This document shows, in pieces, positions 35,608 through 49,000 of a DNA stretch of 64,000 bases; position 1 is the first letter of the stretch; every line of letters begins with the position of its first letter. The stretch covers positions 93,373-157,372 of the forward strand of contig VWZX01009978.1 in assembly GCA_013399015.1 (NCBI GenBank), in the 5' to 3' direction. A model generated the notes under the pieces. The model made no database searches. It saw only the letters and a list, made by a program, of their open reading frames with translations, and was not told the DNA's origin. The position numbers and the translations under genes were made by a program. Origin of the DNA: Galbula dea (lineage: Eukaryota; Chordata; Aves; Piciformes; Galbulidae).

Positions 35608-36297
35608 GTTCTGAATTGTTCTCTGGTGCAACTTGAGGCCATTTCCTCTCGCCCTGTCACTTGTTCCTCCTGAGAAGAGACCAGTTCCCACTTCACTCCA
35701 GCCTCCTTTCAGGGAGCTGCAGAGAGTGAGAAGGTCTCCCCTGAGCCTCCTCTTCTCCAGGCTAACCAACCCCAGTTCCCTCAGCTGCTCCTCAACACTT
35801 GTGCTCTAGACCCTTCCCCACCTTCCTTGCCCTTCTCTGGCCACATTCCAGCACCTCAGTGTCCTTCTGGCAGTGAGGAGCCCAAAACTGTTTCCAGGGT
35901 TCGAGGTATGGCCCCCCTGGTGTCCAGTCCTGCCCTAGTCCTGCTGCCACCCTAGTGCTGCTCCAAGCCAGGATGCTGTTGGCCTTCTTGACCACCTGGG
36001 CACTCTGCTGCCTCAGCTTCAGCTGCAGTTGACCAATCCCCCCAGGTCCTTTTCCTCTGGCAGCTTTCCAGCCACTCTGCCCCAAGCCTGGAACATTCAT
36101 GGGGTTTTTTGTGACCCAAATGCATGACCCAGCACTTGACCTTGTCCCATTGATCCAGACTGGCCAGATCCCTCTGTAGAGCCTCCCTATACTCCAGAAG
36201 ATCAACTCTCCCACCCAGCTTGGTGTCATCTGCAAACTGACTGGGGATTCTCTTACTCCCCTTATCCAGGTCCTAATAAAGTTATTAAACAGAACAG
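35608..36297 (-). mobile_element. CR1 LINE fragment, antisense, includes ORF2 C-terminus
   Basis: On the minus strand it reads through the CR1 ORF2 C-terminal region, with recognisable peptide pieces FADDTKLGG-like, [29 protein letters not shown] and RARGNGLKL, in more than one frame because of indels. The 3' terminus is missing. No intact reading frame. Confidence 0.88.
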
Positions 36298-36804
36298 ATT
36301 GAAGGGTGCAATCAATGTGGACACACTGTGTGCAGTTCTGAGCTGCATGTTGTAACCATTGCAGATGCCGGCCACCTTCTCCCACTGCCTGGCTGGTTTT
36401 ATGTGGTACAACATCTATTTGCAATATCTACATGAAATGTGTCATGAAACATCTGACATCTGTGGAAAACATATTCCTGCACCCTATGGGCAGTGTGGGA
36501 GGTCACTCCTGAACAGCTTGAAAGCTGCAATCATCTGCACATGGATATATAGCTGCTGTTCATTCACTGATACCCTCACAGGGGAGCAAGGGCTGTGTCC
36601 CAGGTCTGTGGAGCTCACCAACAGCAGCAACACTGATGGGCTCAGGATCAGTAAAGTTATGGGAACAAAGACAATTAATTCAGGTGTTTGGTGCCTGGAA
36701 ACCTTCAGCTGTTCTCTGTAACAGACCCCTTGGTAGAGTTTTGTGGAAGATGAGGCACAGTAAGCAGGAGAGCAAAGCCATGTTATTAGTGGAGCTTTAG
36801 AGGT

Positions 36805-37115
36805 ATAGAATCATTAAGGTTGGAAGAGACCTTTAAGATCATCAAGCCCAACCATCAAGCAGTGCTGCCAGGTCACCACTAAACCACATCTCTCAGCACC
36901 ACATCACCATGGCTTTTCAATCCCTCCAGGGATGGTGACTCCACCACTGCCCTGAGCAGCCTGGGCCAGGGCTTGACAACCCTTTTGGGGAAGATGTTTT
37001 TCCTTATGTCCAACCTACACCTCCCCTAGTGCAACTTGAGGCCATTTTCTTTTGCCCTGCCACTTGTTCCTCATGAGAAGAGGCCAATCCTCACCTCACT
37101 CCAACCTCCATTGCT
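36805..37115 (-). mobile_element. CR1 LINE fragment, antisense
   Basis: Starts ATAGAATCATTAAGGTTGGA and ends in CTCACTCCAACCTCC; same subfamily as the copies at 14483, 23387 and 49352. Confidence 0.9.
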
Positions 37116-37610
37116 CTGTGATATTTTGATCATTAAAAGTCACCCACATTCAAGGCACTTTTCTGCTGTTCAGAGCAGATCCTCTTCTCCCCTTCAATCA
37201 TCCCCTCTGGGCTGGAGCAGCTCTCTGGGCTGGACAGAGTTAGTACACATTTGGAGGAGGTGCCAAGGGATTAAAGACCCTGTCTTTAATCTAAATCTGT
37301 GTCTTCCTTTAAGGCTGGTCAATGTTATTCTATGTTACATGAGTAATCTTTAAGTCTGATAGGGTGATTCATGATGAATAACAAACTCAGCTCCTTGCCA
37401 TTTTTGCTCTGTTCCACAGATTTGACTTTGGTTTCTCTTGGCAGTGGTCTGGTGGATGTTAATGCTTGGCAGGGTTGGGATAGTAAACAGCAAAATCTTA
37501 CACACATTAATCTTTGCATTTTCACATTACATTTCTTCATTGATTAATATTTTAATTGGTCCCAGGAGGCACTTAGGGAAATATTGCAGTCTGCACTTTA
37601 TTAGCATTAC

Positions 37611-38330
37611 ATAGAATCAGGAAGGTTGGAAAACACCTCAAGATCATGGAGTGACTGCAACAGTCAACAAGGAGACACCTACTGATACAGTCTGCCTGGA
37701 TTTCTGCCAGGCCTTTGAGATGGTTCCTCAAGACATCCTTACCTCTAAGTTGGAGAGCTATGGATTTGAAGGGTGGACCATTAGATGGATGAGAAATTAG
37801 CTGAGTGGATGTGGACAGAGAATTGTGGTCAATGACTAGGTGGAGACTGGTGGAGAGTGGTGTCCCTCAGGGGTCTGTCTTGGGACCAGTGCTCTTCAAC
37901 ATCTCTGTCAATAACACAGACAGTAGGATCTACTGCAGATGACACCAAGCTGAGTGGTGCAGCTGACACACCAGAGGGACAGGAGATGCCATCCAGATAG
38001 ACTTGGACAAACTTGAAAAGTGGGCCCATGAGAACAGTATCATTGGGTCCAACTGTTAGCCCAACACTGCCAGGACACCACCAAACCATGGCCCTCAGCA
38101 CCACACCTCCAGATCTTCTCAATCCTTCCAGGGATGGTAACTCCACCACTGCCCTAGGCAACCTGTGCCAGGGCTTGACAACCTTTTAAGGGAGTTGCAG
38201 AGAGTGAGAAGGTCTCCCCTGAGCCTCCTCTTCTCCAGGCTAACCAAGCCCAGTTCCCTCAGCTGCTCCTCACAACACTTGTGCTCTAGACCCTTCACCT
38301 CCTTCCTTGTCTTTCTTTGGCCATGTTCTG
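37611..38330 (-). mobile_element. CR1 LINE, antisense, interrupted by a nested CR1
   Basis: The antisense 3' tip (ATAGAATCAGGAAGGTTGGA, 37611-37652) and the body (38039-38330, from CATTGGGTCCAACTGTTAGC to TCTTTGGCCATGTTC) belong to one element. They are separated by about 385 bases of sense-oriented CR1 reverse-transcriptase sequence. Confidence 0.82.
37653..38038 (+). mobile_element. Nested CR1 reverse-transcriptase fragment, sense
   Basis: Translates in pieces to RT motifs: LDFCQAFEMVPQ, LESYGFEGWTIRWM, and a PSGVCLGTSALQHL version of the PQGSVLGPVLFNI block. Stops and shifts make it a relic. It is flanked by ATCATGGAGT (37643-37652) and ATCATTGGGT (38039-38048), 8 of 10 identical, a possible old target-site duplication. 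Confidence 0.78.
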
Positions 38331-41300
38331 AAGTGAGCTCAGGAATCAGGGCCCAGGGACTGAATGTTCTTAGAAAGTCAACTGAAAAAAAAAGAACAGA
38401 ACAGAACAGTCCTAATTGAAACCATGTTTTAAGCTGTAATGTGGAGGCACAAGAAAATGAGTCCTTCCATTTCAGGTATTTTGATAACAGCCATTGCTAG
38501 AGAAGAGCAATTATTTGAACCTCTTAATCAGATACATGTGAACTGCTTGTTTTGCTTCTGAAAACAGCAGTGAGAATGTCTTAGTGGAGCCAAATCATGG
38601 GGGTTTATAGACATAGCTGGAGAGATCACTTGCTCTTCTGATTAAAACTCATTTTGTGTTGACTAGTTTATTTGGCCACGTAATGACCATGCTTCTCCTT
38701 GCTGAGAAGTGAGGTTTACCTGCATGTCCTCTGTGTCCACTGCTCAAAACAGCCCTGATCCTGTGTGCAGCCACCATGTGAGCTAATGCAGGAAGACATA
38801 GCCAGGGAACCTCAGCACCCTGGCTGATGCAAACATGGTGACAGAGTATCCACTGAAGTACAACTTTCAGCTAAGCAGGATCTGATCCCTTTCATCTCTC
38901 CAGAACCACCATCAATATTTGGAAAATCCTGGCATTTGTTTCTGTCCCTATGGCTGATTTTGTCTGAGAGGAAAAGCAAAGATGTAGGTAAAACACTGGG
39001 AAAAAACCCAGAAACATCTCTCCTCACAGCTGTGAGGTGGGTGTGAGAGAACTGCCAGCCCCTTAGCTGGAAATCCTGTGCCAAACCTCTAGCCTAGCAC
39101 TTAGAGTTGAAAGGACAGGACTTTTACTGGTAATAATTCTTGGAGCTTATCTCTTTCCTTCCTGGGTTTCTCAGCCCTTTGTGTTCCTGGTTTCAAACTT
39201 TTGACTGCAGGCCTGGGAGATTAAAACTCAAAAAACCCCAAAGCTGAACCAATGTTGTTTTAACATGACTCCAGCAGAGGATTCTTTGAGTCAATCATAA
39301 AGATTGCCAGGCTGGCAATAAAATCCCAGGACCTAGTGACATCCATTCCGTGTTTCAAAACTATTATCTTCTTTCTCTTTGAGACACTTAACAAATAAAG
39401 ATCTTTTGCAAAAGGCATGAGAGAGACTCCAGTGAAGCAATTTCTTCTCCTGGCATTGTTAAGAACAGGGACTGGGTTATTATTATTAATTACTTTTGCA
39501 TTATTTATGCAGGTCCATGAATGTGCAATGTCTCTTCCAGATAAATCACTCTGCCTTGAAGAGTTTCCAGTCTGTGAGCCAAGTCCTGCAGTGTAAATCT
39601 GTAACAGCAGGAGGCAATTCAGGTAAGTGTTAATCCTTGATGCTGCAGGACTGGGGTGTTATCAACATTGCTACTTGATTTGTGTCACAACTGCACCAAA
39701 GAGTCTCAACCGATGCCGTTGTTTCGCAACCTCTTTCATCTGGCATCAGTTGAAAGCAGCAGCCTCTATCCCCTTCTTCATTCCTGCTCCTTTTTTTGCC
39801 TCTTTTCTTGTGGTTTAGGCAGCCACATGGGGAATAAAATCAGGGAAATGATCAGGGTTAAGGCTCATCTGGTAAAAATAAGGAAAGGTTTAATTTTGGC
39901 TAGTCCTAACCAAGCTCCCCGAGTGCGTGAGTTCGCAGCTCTTCCTGCCCTGCCTGTTTTCCTGTTACACCCCGAGAGGCCCTCACACAGCCAAGGCTCC
40001 TGGTGCAGAAGGTGCTCTCAGAACTCCCCATGGTCTGGTGGGCTTGAGGAGCAGCCACTGTTGCCTTTCACCCTCTGACAGCTCACAGCTTTACCTGTTC
40101 AATGTGCTGCTCACCCCTGAGGGACCCCTTTCAGCTCAAGGGCAGAAATGCCCTGACTCGTCCCTTCGACAGCCCCGCTCCTGTTTGTGGGGTGTTTGTC
40201 AGCTCTGAGGTGCAGGATGTGCCCTGCAGGCTGGAGCCAGGGCTCCTGGCAGAAAGGACAGATCATCCTCAGCAGCTCAGGGACCTTTTGGAGGTGCAAC
40301 GGCAGCTTCAAAGAAGCCTGTGCAGCTCCAAGGATGCCCAGAGCACAGTCACGCACTGATGTCAGGGCTGCTTCACTTTCTCAGGCTACAGCCTCGCTTG
40401 GAGCAGGAGGCCCTGCCTCAGGCACTGCAGTCCTTTTAAAGCTGCTTTGTGGGTTTCTTTTCTTTTCTCTTTCTTTTTCTTCCCCCCCTCCCTTCAGGTT
40501 CCCAGGGCTAGGGATTCAGCTTCTGGCTTCATCCAGAAATCCCTGAGGGTTTCAGATCCCCACGAGGCCTCTCAATGTCTTGATCTGCTTGAATAGGCAT
40601 TTTTAACGCGGCCCTGGCTGTCATCAGGGCCTGTTACAGTCACTCAACTGCAGCAACATTGTTCTCAAGGCAGCAGGGCCCGGGACACCTCCCTTATTAC
40701 CATACCACACGGGGGATTTTGCCTCTGGGTTTCTCTACCGAGCATCACACCGGCTGGGTGGTTGGAGGTGGCCAATTAGCCTTTCTCACCCACGCCCCTA
40801 CCTCCATCCCTTCCTCGCTCTCTCCACATCTCCAGCCCGCGGGGCTGCTGGCTCCTGTCCATCTCCGGCCGGTCCTGTCGGTAGAGGTGAAGGTGACCAC
40901 CCCCTTTTTCCTGTGCCAGGCTCCCTGGCAACCAGGCTTTTCTTTGCGAGCAGCCTCCTCCACCCCCTGACGGGGAGAGTGGCTCTGAAAGCCCTGCTGC
41001 ACTTTTGAACTTGCTGCCGACGCGCTCAGTGGCTGCGCAGGGGCAGCCTCGACCGAGGGGCCGAGCCCAGCAGGGACCCGGTGCAATTGCCCAGAAGTTA
41101 TTAATAGGCTGGAGAAGAATGTGATGGGGCTGGGGAAAGGGTGAGGTAGGGGGAGAAGGAGAGGGAGCGAAACGGGGAGGGTCAGCAAGCAAGAGAGATG
41201 GGGTGATGAGGGGAGAAGCGAGAGCCATGGCGTGCAGGAGAGACAAAGAGGCAGGCAGAGGAGATGGGCATCGCCATGGGGAGGCAGAGGCACACAAAGG

Positions 41301-42267
41301 CTGCAGCTCTGAGCTCCCCTTGTCCTGCACCTTGTGCAGGTGTCTCGTCGGTGCTGGCGAGGAGGTGTCTGACTCTGGTGCCGGGGGATGGAGAGGGCAA
41401 GGGGAGCAGGCCTTGGGGTTCACACCTTGCAAAAAGGCATCCGTTTCCCAAGATGAAATACCGCTTGGGGTTCATGAGCCAAATTTGCCATCTAGTGGCT
41501 CTGGGGACCATTGCAGAGGGGCCCACGAGGCAGCAGTAGTGGCTACAGGAGAGCCATGCTGCAGGTGTTGCTCTGCAAGCTGCACAGCACCTTCTGCCTC
41601 AGAGGTTAAGCCCAGAGTGCTTCTGCTGTTGCTTTACTCACAGGGGTCCAAAAAGCCTGTGGTCCCCAGAGTAACGTTACCCTGTTCTAGCTGCATTTCA
41701 GGGAGCCAACCATAGCCTCTCTGCCAGGCTTGGTGCTCTCCAAAACCAGCTTCCACTGGTTGTGTGAGGACCCAGACCCATGCCATGATTCAAGTCAGCA
41801 CTGTAATGCAGCAAGGCTTGGAGAACAGGAGTGTGTCCTGTGGCTATGAGAGCAACTACTTTGCTGGTATGCTGTGGGGAGAACCTGGAAGGCATTGCTT
41901 TGTACTTGTGGCACAGCAGTGGTCTTTCTCTGAGGGTTTGTATCTTCTCTTTGTTCTTGCAAAGGTACCCACATATTTATCTAATGTACTGGCTCATTAC
42001 ATTGCTTTCTGCTGCCAAACAGCCCTTTCAGCAAGCAGAGGAGTCTCCAAGTTACACATGGGCCATGGGAGACTGTCAGAGTTGGAGAAGAACAAGGACT
42101 ACTGGGGGTTGAGCCTGGGGTAGACCAGCCCAGAACCTGGGCCAACAGACCCTCTTTTGGGCTTTCACCCAAGAGGATTTCTCTTTATAAACAGCTCTCC
42201 TTAGGTCAGAGAGAGCTTTGGCCAGCCTGTCTGTGGGAGTGACTGTGGGAGTGACATGGGGGGGTCG

Positions 42268-42402
42268 CAGAATCATAGAACAGTTTGATTTGGAAGGAAT
42301 CTTAAAAACCACCTAGTCCCAAGGCCCCCACCATGGCCAGGGACACCTTCCTCTAGACCAAGTTGGTCAAAGCCCTGTCCAGCCTGGCCTTGAACACTTC
42401 AG
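42268..42402 (-). mobile_element. CR1 3' end, antisense
   Basis: Starts CAGAATCATAGAACAGTTTG and reads on to CCAGCCTGGCCTTGAACACT; a short, diverged copy just beyond the probable ACER1 3' end. Confidence 0.88.
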
Positions 42403-42459
42403 CCACAGGGTGCAGTCAGGGGGGAAAAAAGGGGCTCAGTGCAAGTCCATGTCCATAGC

Positions 42460-42914
42460 TTTAATGCACAGCCCTCCTGAGCAAGACCACATACATCAAT
42501 AAATAAAATTAATAATAATAATCAGAGTAGCCCCTGTCACCACTTTGGCTTCTGTATTCTCCACTCTGCTGCTGTCAGCAAGGGCTGCCACCACTTGACT
42601 AAAGCAGAAGACATGGAAGAAGCACCAATCTCCCTTCCCTTCTCAGTGGGGATCTGCTGATAGGAGGAGATCTTCAGTTACCTAGACACCAGTCTGCCAG
42701 TCTGGGCAGAGTTTCCAAGGTGCCTGTGGGCTCCCACCCTGCTTCATGCCTGGCATCAGGAGGCCTCAGCTGCTCCCTGCCCCATCCGCTAGCCACATTG
42801 CCCTTGTCCGAGCAACAGGCACACAGCTGAGGTGTTCCCCATCCAGAGGCACACCTGTGCATCACACACCCCGTGCCTGAGGGATGCCTGAGGGATGCCT
42901 GAGGGCAGCTGGTT
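42460..42914 (-). other. ACER1: Probable ACER1 3' UTR
   Basis: About 450 bases follow the stop codon. An ATTAAA-type poly(A) signal is present on the minus strand at 42465-42460. The segment includes an 11-base tandem repeat near the stop codon. A CR1 3' end begins just beyond, at 42402. The true cleavage site is not determined. Confidence 0.35.
42875..42905. repeat. Short tandem repeat GCCTGAGGGAT x 2.8
   Basis: An 11-base unit occurs two full times and a third time in part, starting about 10 bases after the ACER1 stop codon, within the 3' UTR. Confidence 0.9.
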
Positions 42915-43083
42915 CTAGCACTGCTTGTGGGATTCCTCCAGGGCAACATAAGGCACCACGATAGGCCAAGAGTCACTGGGCCAGTATCCTAGCTTTGGCT
43001 TGAACGATGGCATCTCATAGTTGACATCGAAGTAGATGACCAGTGGGCAGCAGTAGAGGAGGGACACAGATATCAACACATGC
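42915..43083 (-). CDS. ACER1: ACER1 coding exon 6 with stop codon
   Basis: Starts by completing Trp208, then H209 (second zinc histidine) VLISVSLLY, and ends VALEESHKQC with TAG at 42917-42915. The last transmembrane helix and the YWPSDSWP tail are encoded here. Confidence 0.95.
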
Positions 43084-46000
43084 CTGGCAAGGAAAACAGA
43101 AAGATATGACAGGGGTAACTCCATCTGCTCCTCCTGCACCTGGTAGTGGTGTGTGGTTGACGTTGCCACCATGAAGCTAGAGCCAAGGGTTGGGCAGTGG
43201 CAGGGAAAGGTCTCAATCCTGTGATGCATGAGGGCTGCAGGGAGTGTGGATCCTGCAGGATTTGTGCCTAAGGGGAAACCCTAGAAAAGCTCAGTGAGTT
43301 GGGGCAGGGCAATTCCTCATGCAGAGGGGATGGGGTGACATAGGGGACTTCAGCCCCAAACCAACCCTGCCTGGCCTAGTGCAGCAGCACTGGGTGTCTG
43401 TTCCAGTCATCCCAGTGATTTGTGCCCAAGCAAATAGCCAGTCTGGCTATTAAAACAACTCCAAGAACACTGCACTTTGTGCAGCTCCCTGGGAGCAGAG
43501 GCAACCCTTTGGAAGCAGCTGGTATCTGCAGGGACTTTTAGAATGGTTTCACTTGTAAATCACCATTTGGCTGAGGCCAAAGGTATAGGATTTAAAGTAG
43601 TGATTAGGATCAAATCCTTGGCCTAGGACTGGGGTGAGGAGCAGCATCAATAGTGACAGAGGACAGGGGGAGAGGACTGGGCAGAGTTGTGGCTGCTCCC
43701 TGGTTGAGTATCACACCCCTGCTGCTATTTCTCCTTAGCTGTGGCCCTTCAGTTCCTGAGATGTTTGGGCTGGGATTCTTGCCTCTCCACTGGAGCTCTT
43801 ACCAGAAGCTGTGGAAGTAGGGGAAGTTGATGGCTTGCCAGAGCCCACAGAGCCACCTGTCACTTAGCCAGCTGCTGATGGCCAGCACCCACCACATGAC
43901 CATGACTGCAGCCATCCGGTGAACCCTTTTGTCATTGCACCTGGAAGACACAGGGATGGAGAGGAAGGAAAGTGAGTTTTAAAGAGGGGTGGTTCCTGTC
44001 TGCAGATGCTAATGTAACAAGGAAAAAAACCAGCAAGTATCTTCTGCAAAGTGTTCATCAGACCACAAGAACTGGGCAAGTGTTGCTTTGTAGAGAGGGT
44101 TTCTGACTTTCTGTGGGTGAGGGTGGTGCCAGGAGATGCCAAGGCATTCTTCTTCTTATCCCCAGATCATGGTGTGTTCTCCCAACCCCTAACTGGTTCC
44201 CACATCCCTCACAAAGAGGGAAAAGCTGCAGAGATGGCAGCAAAGATACATTTGTGCCATTGATTGTCTTCCTGACATCTGGACCTGATGGCCTTCTTGT
44301 ATCCCACTGCCCACAGTCCTGCCTGTGACTCTTCCTGGTCCCTCCCAGGCTGCCCCAAATCTTTGCAGAGGTGATAGTCCCACGTGTGGCTGATAAAGAC
44401 TTGGGCTGATTCCCTGCTGTGCCCAGAGTCACTACCACACGGGAGGCTGCCAGGAGCAGGCAGTGGACCTGCAGACAGCCCCTCACAGCCTTCTGCTTAC
44501 TTCCTCAGCTCCCTCCAGGTCAGGTACAGCAGGTGGAAGGCAATGCAGTTGAGTGCATAGGCATTGAAGGCTGGTTTGATGAAGGACATCAAGGTACTGA
44601 TCACGGTGGTGACACCAGTCAGCCAGAAGAAATGTTTCCTAAAGAGAATTGGGAGTCGAGTGTCAGTGCCCCCAGCATGGAAGGATAAGGATGGGAGAAA
44701 TCCTGTTCTTTGCCTGAGAGGGGAAACCCTTCTCCAGCACCTCCAGTCTGCTTGCACATGGCTGACCTCAGCCTCTGCAGTAGTCCTGGCAGGAAGACTG
44801 AGGCAGCTGTTTGTATCTGTGCTACAAGGTCCCCGGTTAGCCCACGACAGAGCTCAGAAGGTAACTTGTGCACTTCGATGGTGATGCCAGAGGTGACCAT
44901 CGAGAGGCACAGGCACTGGAAACTTTGTACAGGCATGAGCTACAGAGCAGGAGTCCCAGCAGGGCAGGGGCTGGAGCCGTGCAAACATGCAGATTTGGGC
45001 TGACTGAACAACAATAGGGCTCAGAGGAACCTTTCACATGCAAATCCCTTCCCGAGTGCCTTCCTCTCTCCCCCAGCCTTGTCTCCACAGTGAACTCCTG
45101 GTGACCTCCTCTTTGGCATGGGAAGAGCAGACCTGAAGCAGGGCTTTGCAAGGCTTCTAACTGAGCTGTAGCTCAGCCTGCCAGGATGGGACCATCCTTT
45201 GCACAAAGCCCTGCTGGGTTCCTGTTTCTGCTGACCCGTGCTCACCCAGTGGTCCCAGTCCTTTCCGCTGAGCAACTCTGGCCCAGCCAGCCCTCCTGCA
45301 AACCACCTTGGAAATGTGGGACGTTAACTTGGACCAGCTTGTCCTATAGGAAACCCTGTCAGCCTTCGGGGAAAGCTCTCTGTGGATGGCAGGGGATGCT
45401 GTAGCATGGGTTAATTGCCTATCAGTGCTCAGGAGCATTTAATTTCCTAATTAATTTTGAAATTCTCCATGCAAAGTTTCCTCTGCACTTCCCAAAGACA
45501 AACAGCTCCAGTCAACAGGAACCCAGCACAGCCCTTCTCCATCGGGAGGGTTTCTTACCCTTCCTCTGTCAACACATCCACCACTGAGTGATGGAGGATC
45601 TGCTCCCAAAGCAAACTGCAGTAACCTCAGTGCTGACCCCTTGCAGGGGAGCTGGCTGCAGGCTGGGGGTGGATCTAGGGGTCACATGCATCAATGTCAA
45701 TGTCCCATCCCTCCCCTCAGAGTCTGCCACCTTTAGGTCATACCTGGTCTTGATGAACCTAGGGAAGTAAACCTTTGGGTACCAAAAGGAATATGCCACA
45801 GCCAGCGTCCAGAGGATGGAGAGCTCATCCAGGAGCTGTCCCACGTAGCTCAGAGTCATGTGAAAGTACACAGAGAAGATACCTGCAAGGAGCAAGGGTG
45901 GCTTGTGTCAGCAAAGCTCCATCCTTGCACAAGCCTGTCTGGGCCTGGGAAGCTCTTGGGGGCTGTTCCTGAAGACACACTCTTCCTGAAGAGCAGAGCA

Positions 46001-49000
46001 TGGAGCTTGGTGGTAATGGAGGCCTGAGGAGGTCAGTCCACACAGCACCACGGGGATTTACTGGGCTGGAAGCTCTGCATCCACAGCCAGCAGGAACCAG
46101 GGGCTTCAGGGCTTCAGGCAGACGTGGCTTTTTGGGTTTCCCACCCTGGTTTGCCCATGGGCTTTGGCCTCCAGAGGTATCATGAAGGAACAGTGAGTAC
46201 TCTGGCAATCTGTCTGGTCTTCTCCCAACCTTGGCACCCACCTACACAGAGGAGCAGGCCAGAGACGATATACATGGGCCAGGCACGATGCTGCCGGTAC
46301 TGCCGGTTCAGGTAGAGCAGGGCAGGGGAGAGGACAAAGAAGCTCACATTGCTGATCTGAAAAACAAGAGGCACATGCAACTTATTGCATGATCTCAGGC
46401 AAGTCCCATCCCACCACCTGCTTCAGTGTCTCCCTGTGTGGAGAGGATACTGATCTCTAGTGGAAAGCAGCAGGTGGAAGCAGGAATTACTCTTGGCACA
46501 GGGAGAGGGCAGAGGCGTTTCTTGAGAAGTGAGGCTGGAACTGGAAGGACAGCTCTTGCTGTGACAGCAACGGCTGCAGGCAGCTGTGCTCTCCCTGCAT
46601 ACACCTCCGGGCCCAGCAAGGCCAGGGGAAGCTGACATGCCCCGTTGAAGGGATGGTTTATCTTCAGCAAGCAGCCAAAGCTCTTCTGCTTGCAGCCATC
46701 TCCCTCTCCTGTCAAGCCAGGACCCACCAGAAACTCCTTGCATGGCTTCTGCCCTTTGCAGCCAGCAGCCAGCCTGCTGTGAGAGCCTGGGGGTGTATGA
46801 GGAGCTAGGCCACCACAGCAAGCCACAGCCAGGAAAACCATTGTTAACTGGGAGTGGGTGCCATGGAGAGCAACAGGACAAGCAGGACCTTGGTAGTTGG
46901 CAATAGGCAGGATTGAGGTGACATCCTGTAGTGTCATGTGCAAAGCCACCTGGCCTGGGGAGGGAAGAAACTCTGGACACTAGCAATTACATGAAGTCAT
47001 AAACCTCCTTTAAACATACCTAGCAAATGAATGCACTGGAATTAATCTGCCCTGATTTCCAGCTCTGCAAAACTGCTGCACTGGCAGACTTGGGTTTGGC
47101 TGGGGAGGAGGAGGAGGTGGTGCTGGGGCACAGCCTGGTGCTGCTGCCTGGGCTGGTTGAAGCTTCAGGGAATGACAGATGCTGGTGGGCAAAATGTGGG
47201 AGCTGGGGAAGAGCACCAAGTGCCTGAAGTCTGGACATATCTGCTGGATCAGGCCTGCTCCACTCTGCAGCCAAGAGGGGATGAAGTTTGAGATAATCAT
47301 AAAATGGTTTGGGATGGAAGGGACCTTGAAGATCATCTAGTTCCAACCCCCCTGCCATGAGCAGGGATGCCACCCTCTAGACCAGGTTGCCCAGGGTGCA
47401 CCCAGCCTGGCCTTGAACACCTCCAGGGATGGAGCATCCACACTTTCTCTAGGTAACCTGTTCCAGTGTCTCACTACCCTCTCAGTCAAGAATTTCTTCC
47501 TAACTCTCCCCTCTTTCACTTCAAAATCACCACCTCTTGTCCTCTCACTGTCTGCCCATGTAAAAAGTCTCTCCTCCTCTTTCCTACAAGTTTTCTTTAA
47601 GTATTGGAAGTCCACAAGAAGGTCTCCCTGGAGCCTTCTTTTCTCCAGGCTGAAAAAACCCAACTCTCTCAGCCTGTCTTCATAGGGGAGGTGTTCCAGT
47701 CCTCAGATCACCCTCATGACCCTTCTCTGGACCTTCTCAGAAAGGCCCATGCCATTCTTGTGCTGAGTGCCCCAGAGCTGGATGCAGTACTCCAGGTGGG
47801 GGGAGAGGGAGGTCTCATGAGGCCAGAGCAGAAGGGCAGAATCCCCTCCCTCCACCTGCTGGCTCTGCCTCTCCTGATTCAGCCCAGGACACAGTTAGCT
47901 TCTGGGCTGCAGGCACACATTGCTGGTTTATGGCCAGGTTTTCATCCAGCAGAACCCTCAAGCCCTTCTCCCCAGGGCTGCTCTCAATGAGTTCTTCTCC
48001 CTCTCTGTGCTCCTATCTGGGATTGCCTCCACCCAGGTGCAGGTCCTTACCCTTGGCCTTGTTGAACTTCACTGGGTTCCTGTGGGTTCATAATCCTTTC
48101 CCCCTGGGGGTTCTTACCTTGGCTCTTTCACCTGGTTTTGCAGATTCAGGGATGTCACTGGGCAGCAAGGTCTCCCCAAGGAAAACCTTTCTTGCTCCTG
48201 AAAAGTTGGGACTGTGGTGCCACATTTTAGCTGCCAGGCAGCTCTGTGGGGCTTTGGAAGAGCAGGGCAGAACCATCTGGTAAAATGCCATTTGGCAAGG
48301 CACCAGAGTGACTTTTTTCTCACCCTGACAATCCTTTTACCTTTCATCTTCCAGTTAGATGCTGACCCCAAGCCTGGAATCTGCCCTCTACAGCTGGGGT
48401 CTCCCTCCTCAGCAGCCCTTCCATGCAGCAGGTAAACTGCAAAACCAAGGCTTGGCTTCTGATGTCCAGTGGGATCATATTTATGGGAACAGGGCTGCAA
48501 ATCATGGGGCTGTTGTCATAGATGTGAAACACCTCCTCTCATGTTCCAGAGGGAACCACAACTCACACTTACTGGAAGGTCTCTATTCCCTTTAACACCT
48601 GGAGATTAATCTTGGATTTCACTAAAGCTTTCATGCAGAGAGTTGATGTTTCTGTTAACAGCAGTTCTCAGGCCAACTGCCTGAGCTTTCTCTAGGTGCT
48701 CAGAGCCAGATCCAGGCTTGCTCCCCTTCCAGCTCTGAAAAGAGAAGTGCTGGTCCCACTGGCACCCTTTGAGGTCAAACTCTTTGGAAACAACCCTCTG
48801 TTGAAGTAACAACTGTGTGGCCAACGTTGCCTTTCCTCTCAAGTGCTTCAGGAAGCTTTTGGAAGTCAAGCAAGGGGAGAGAGAGAGAGAGAGGCAGCGC
48901 TTGCAGAAAAAGCAGCCATGTGCAAGTGCCAGCATGCAGCTGAGAGTGAGGAAATGCAGGAGGCTGAGACGGTGCCTGGCGAGGGTTGAGTCCCTGCTGC

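Larger units (their letters stand above)
28749..42914. other. Intergenic region between MLLT1 start and ACER1 end
   Basis: No exon of a recognised protein gene was found here on either strand. It holds the MLLT1 promoter and second CpG block, one solo LTR, several CR1 copies, a candidate enhancer near 32,040-32,240 and unique AT-rich sequence (30,450-32,000; 34,300-35,600; 38,350-40,600). The last part, 42,403-42,914, is probably ACER1 3' UTR. Confidence 0.7.

Noticed and set aside
35792..36424. A 210-codon minus-strand open frame that looks like a gene
   Set aside because: The peptide is CR1 ORF2 C-terminal sequence in a damaged element.
39540..39622. Possible plus-strand exon flanked by CTCTTCCAG and GTAAGTG
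   Set aside because: The splice-like signals are good, but there is no coding match and no partner exon; chance occurrence is likely.
42480..42530. AATAAATAAAATTAATAATAATAAT as a poly(A) signal for ACER1
   Set aside because: The AATAAA is on the plus strand, opposite to the gene; on the minus strand only the ATTAAA at 42465-42460 fits.
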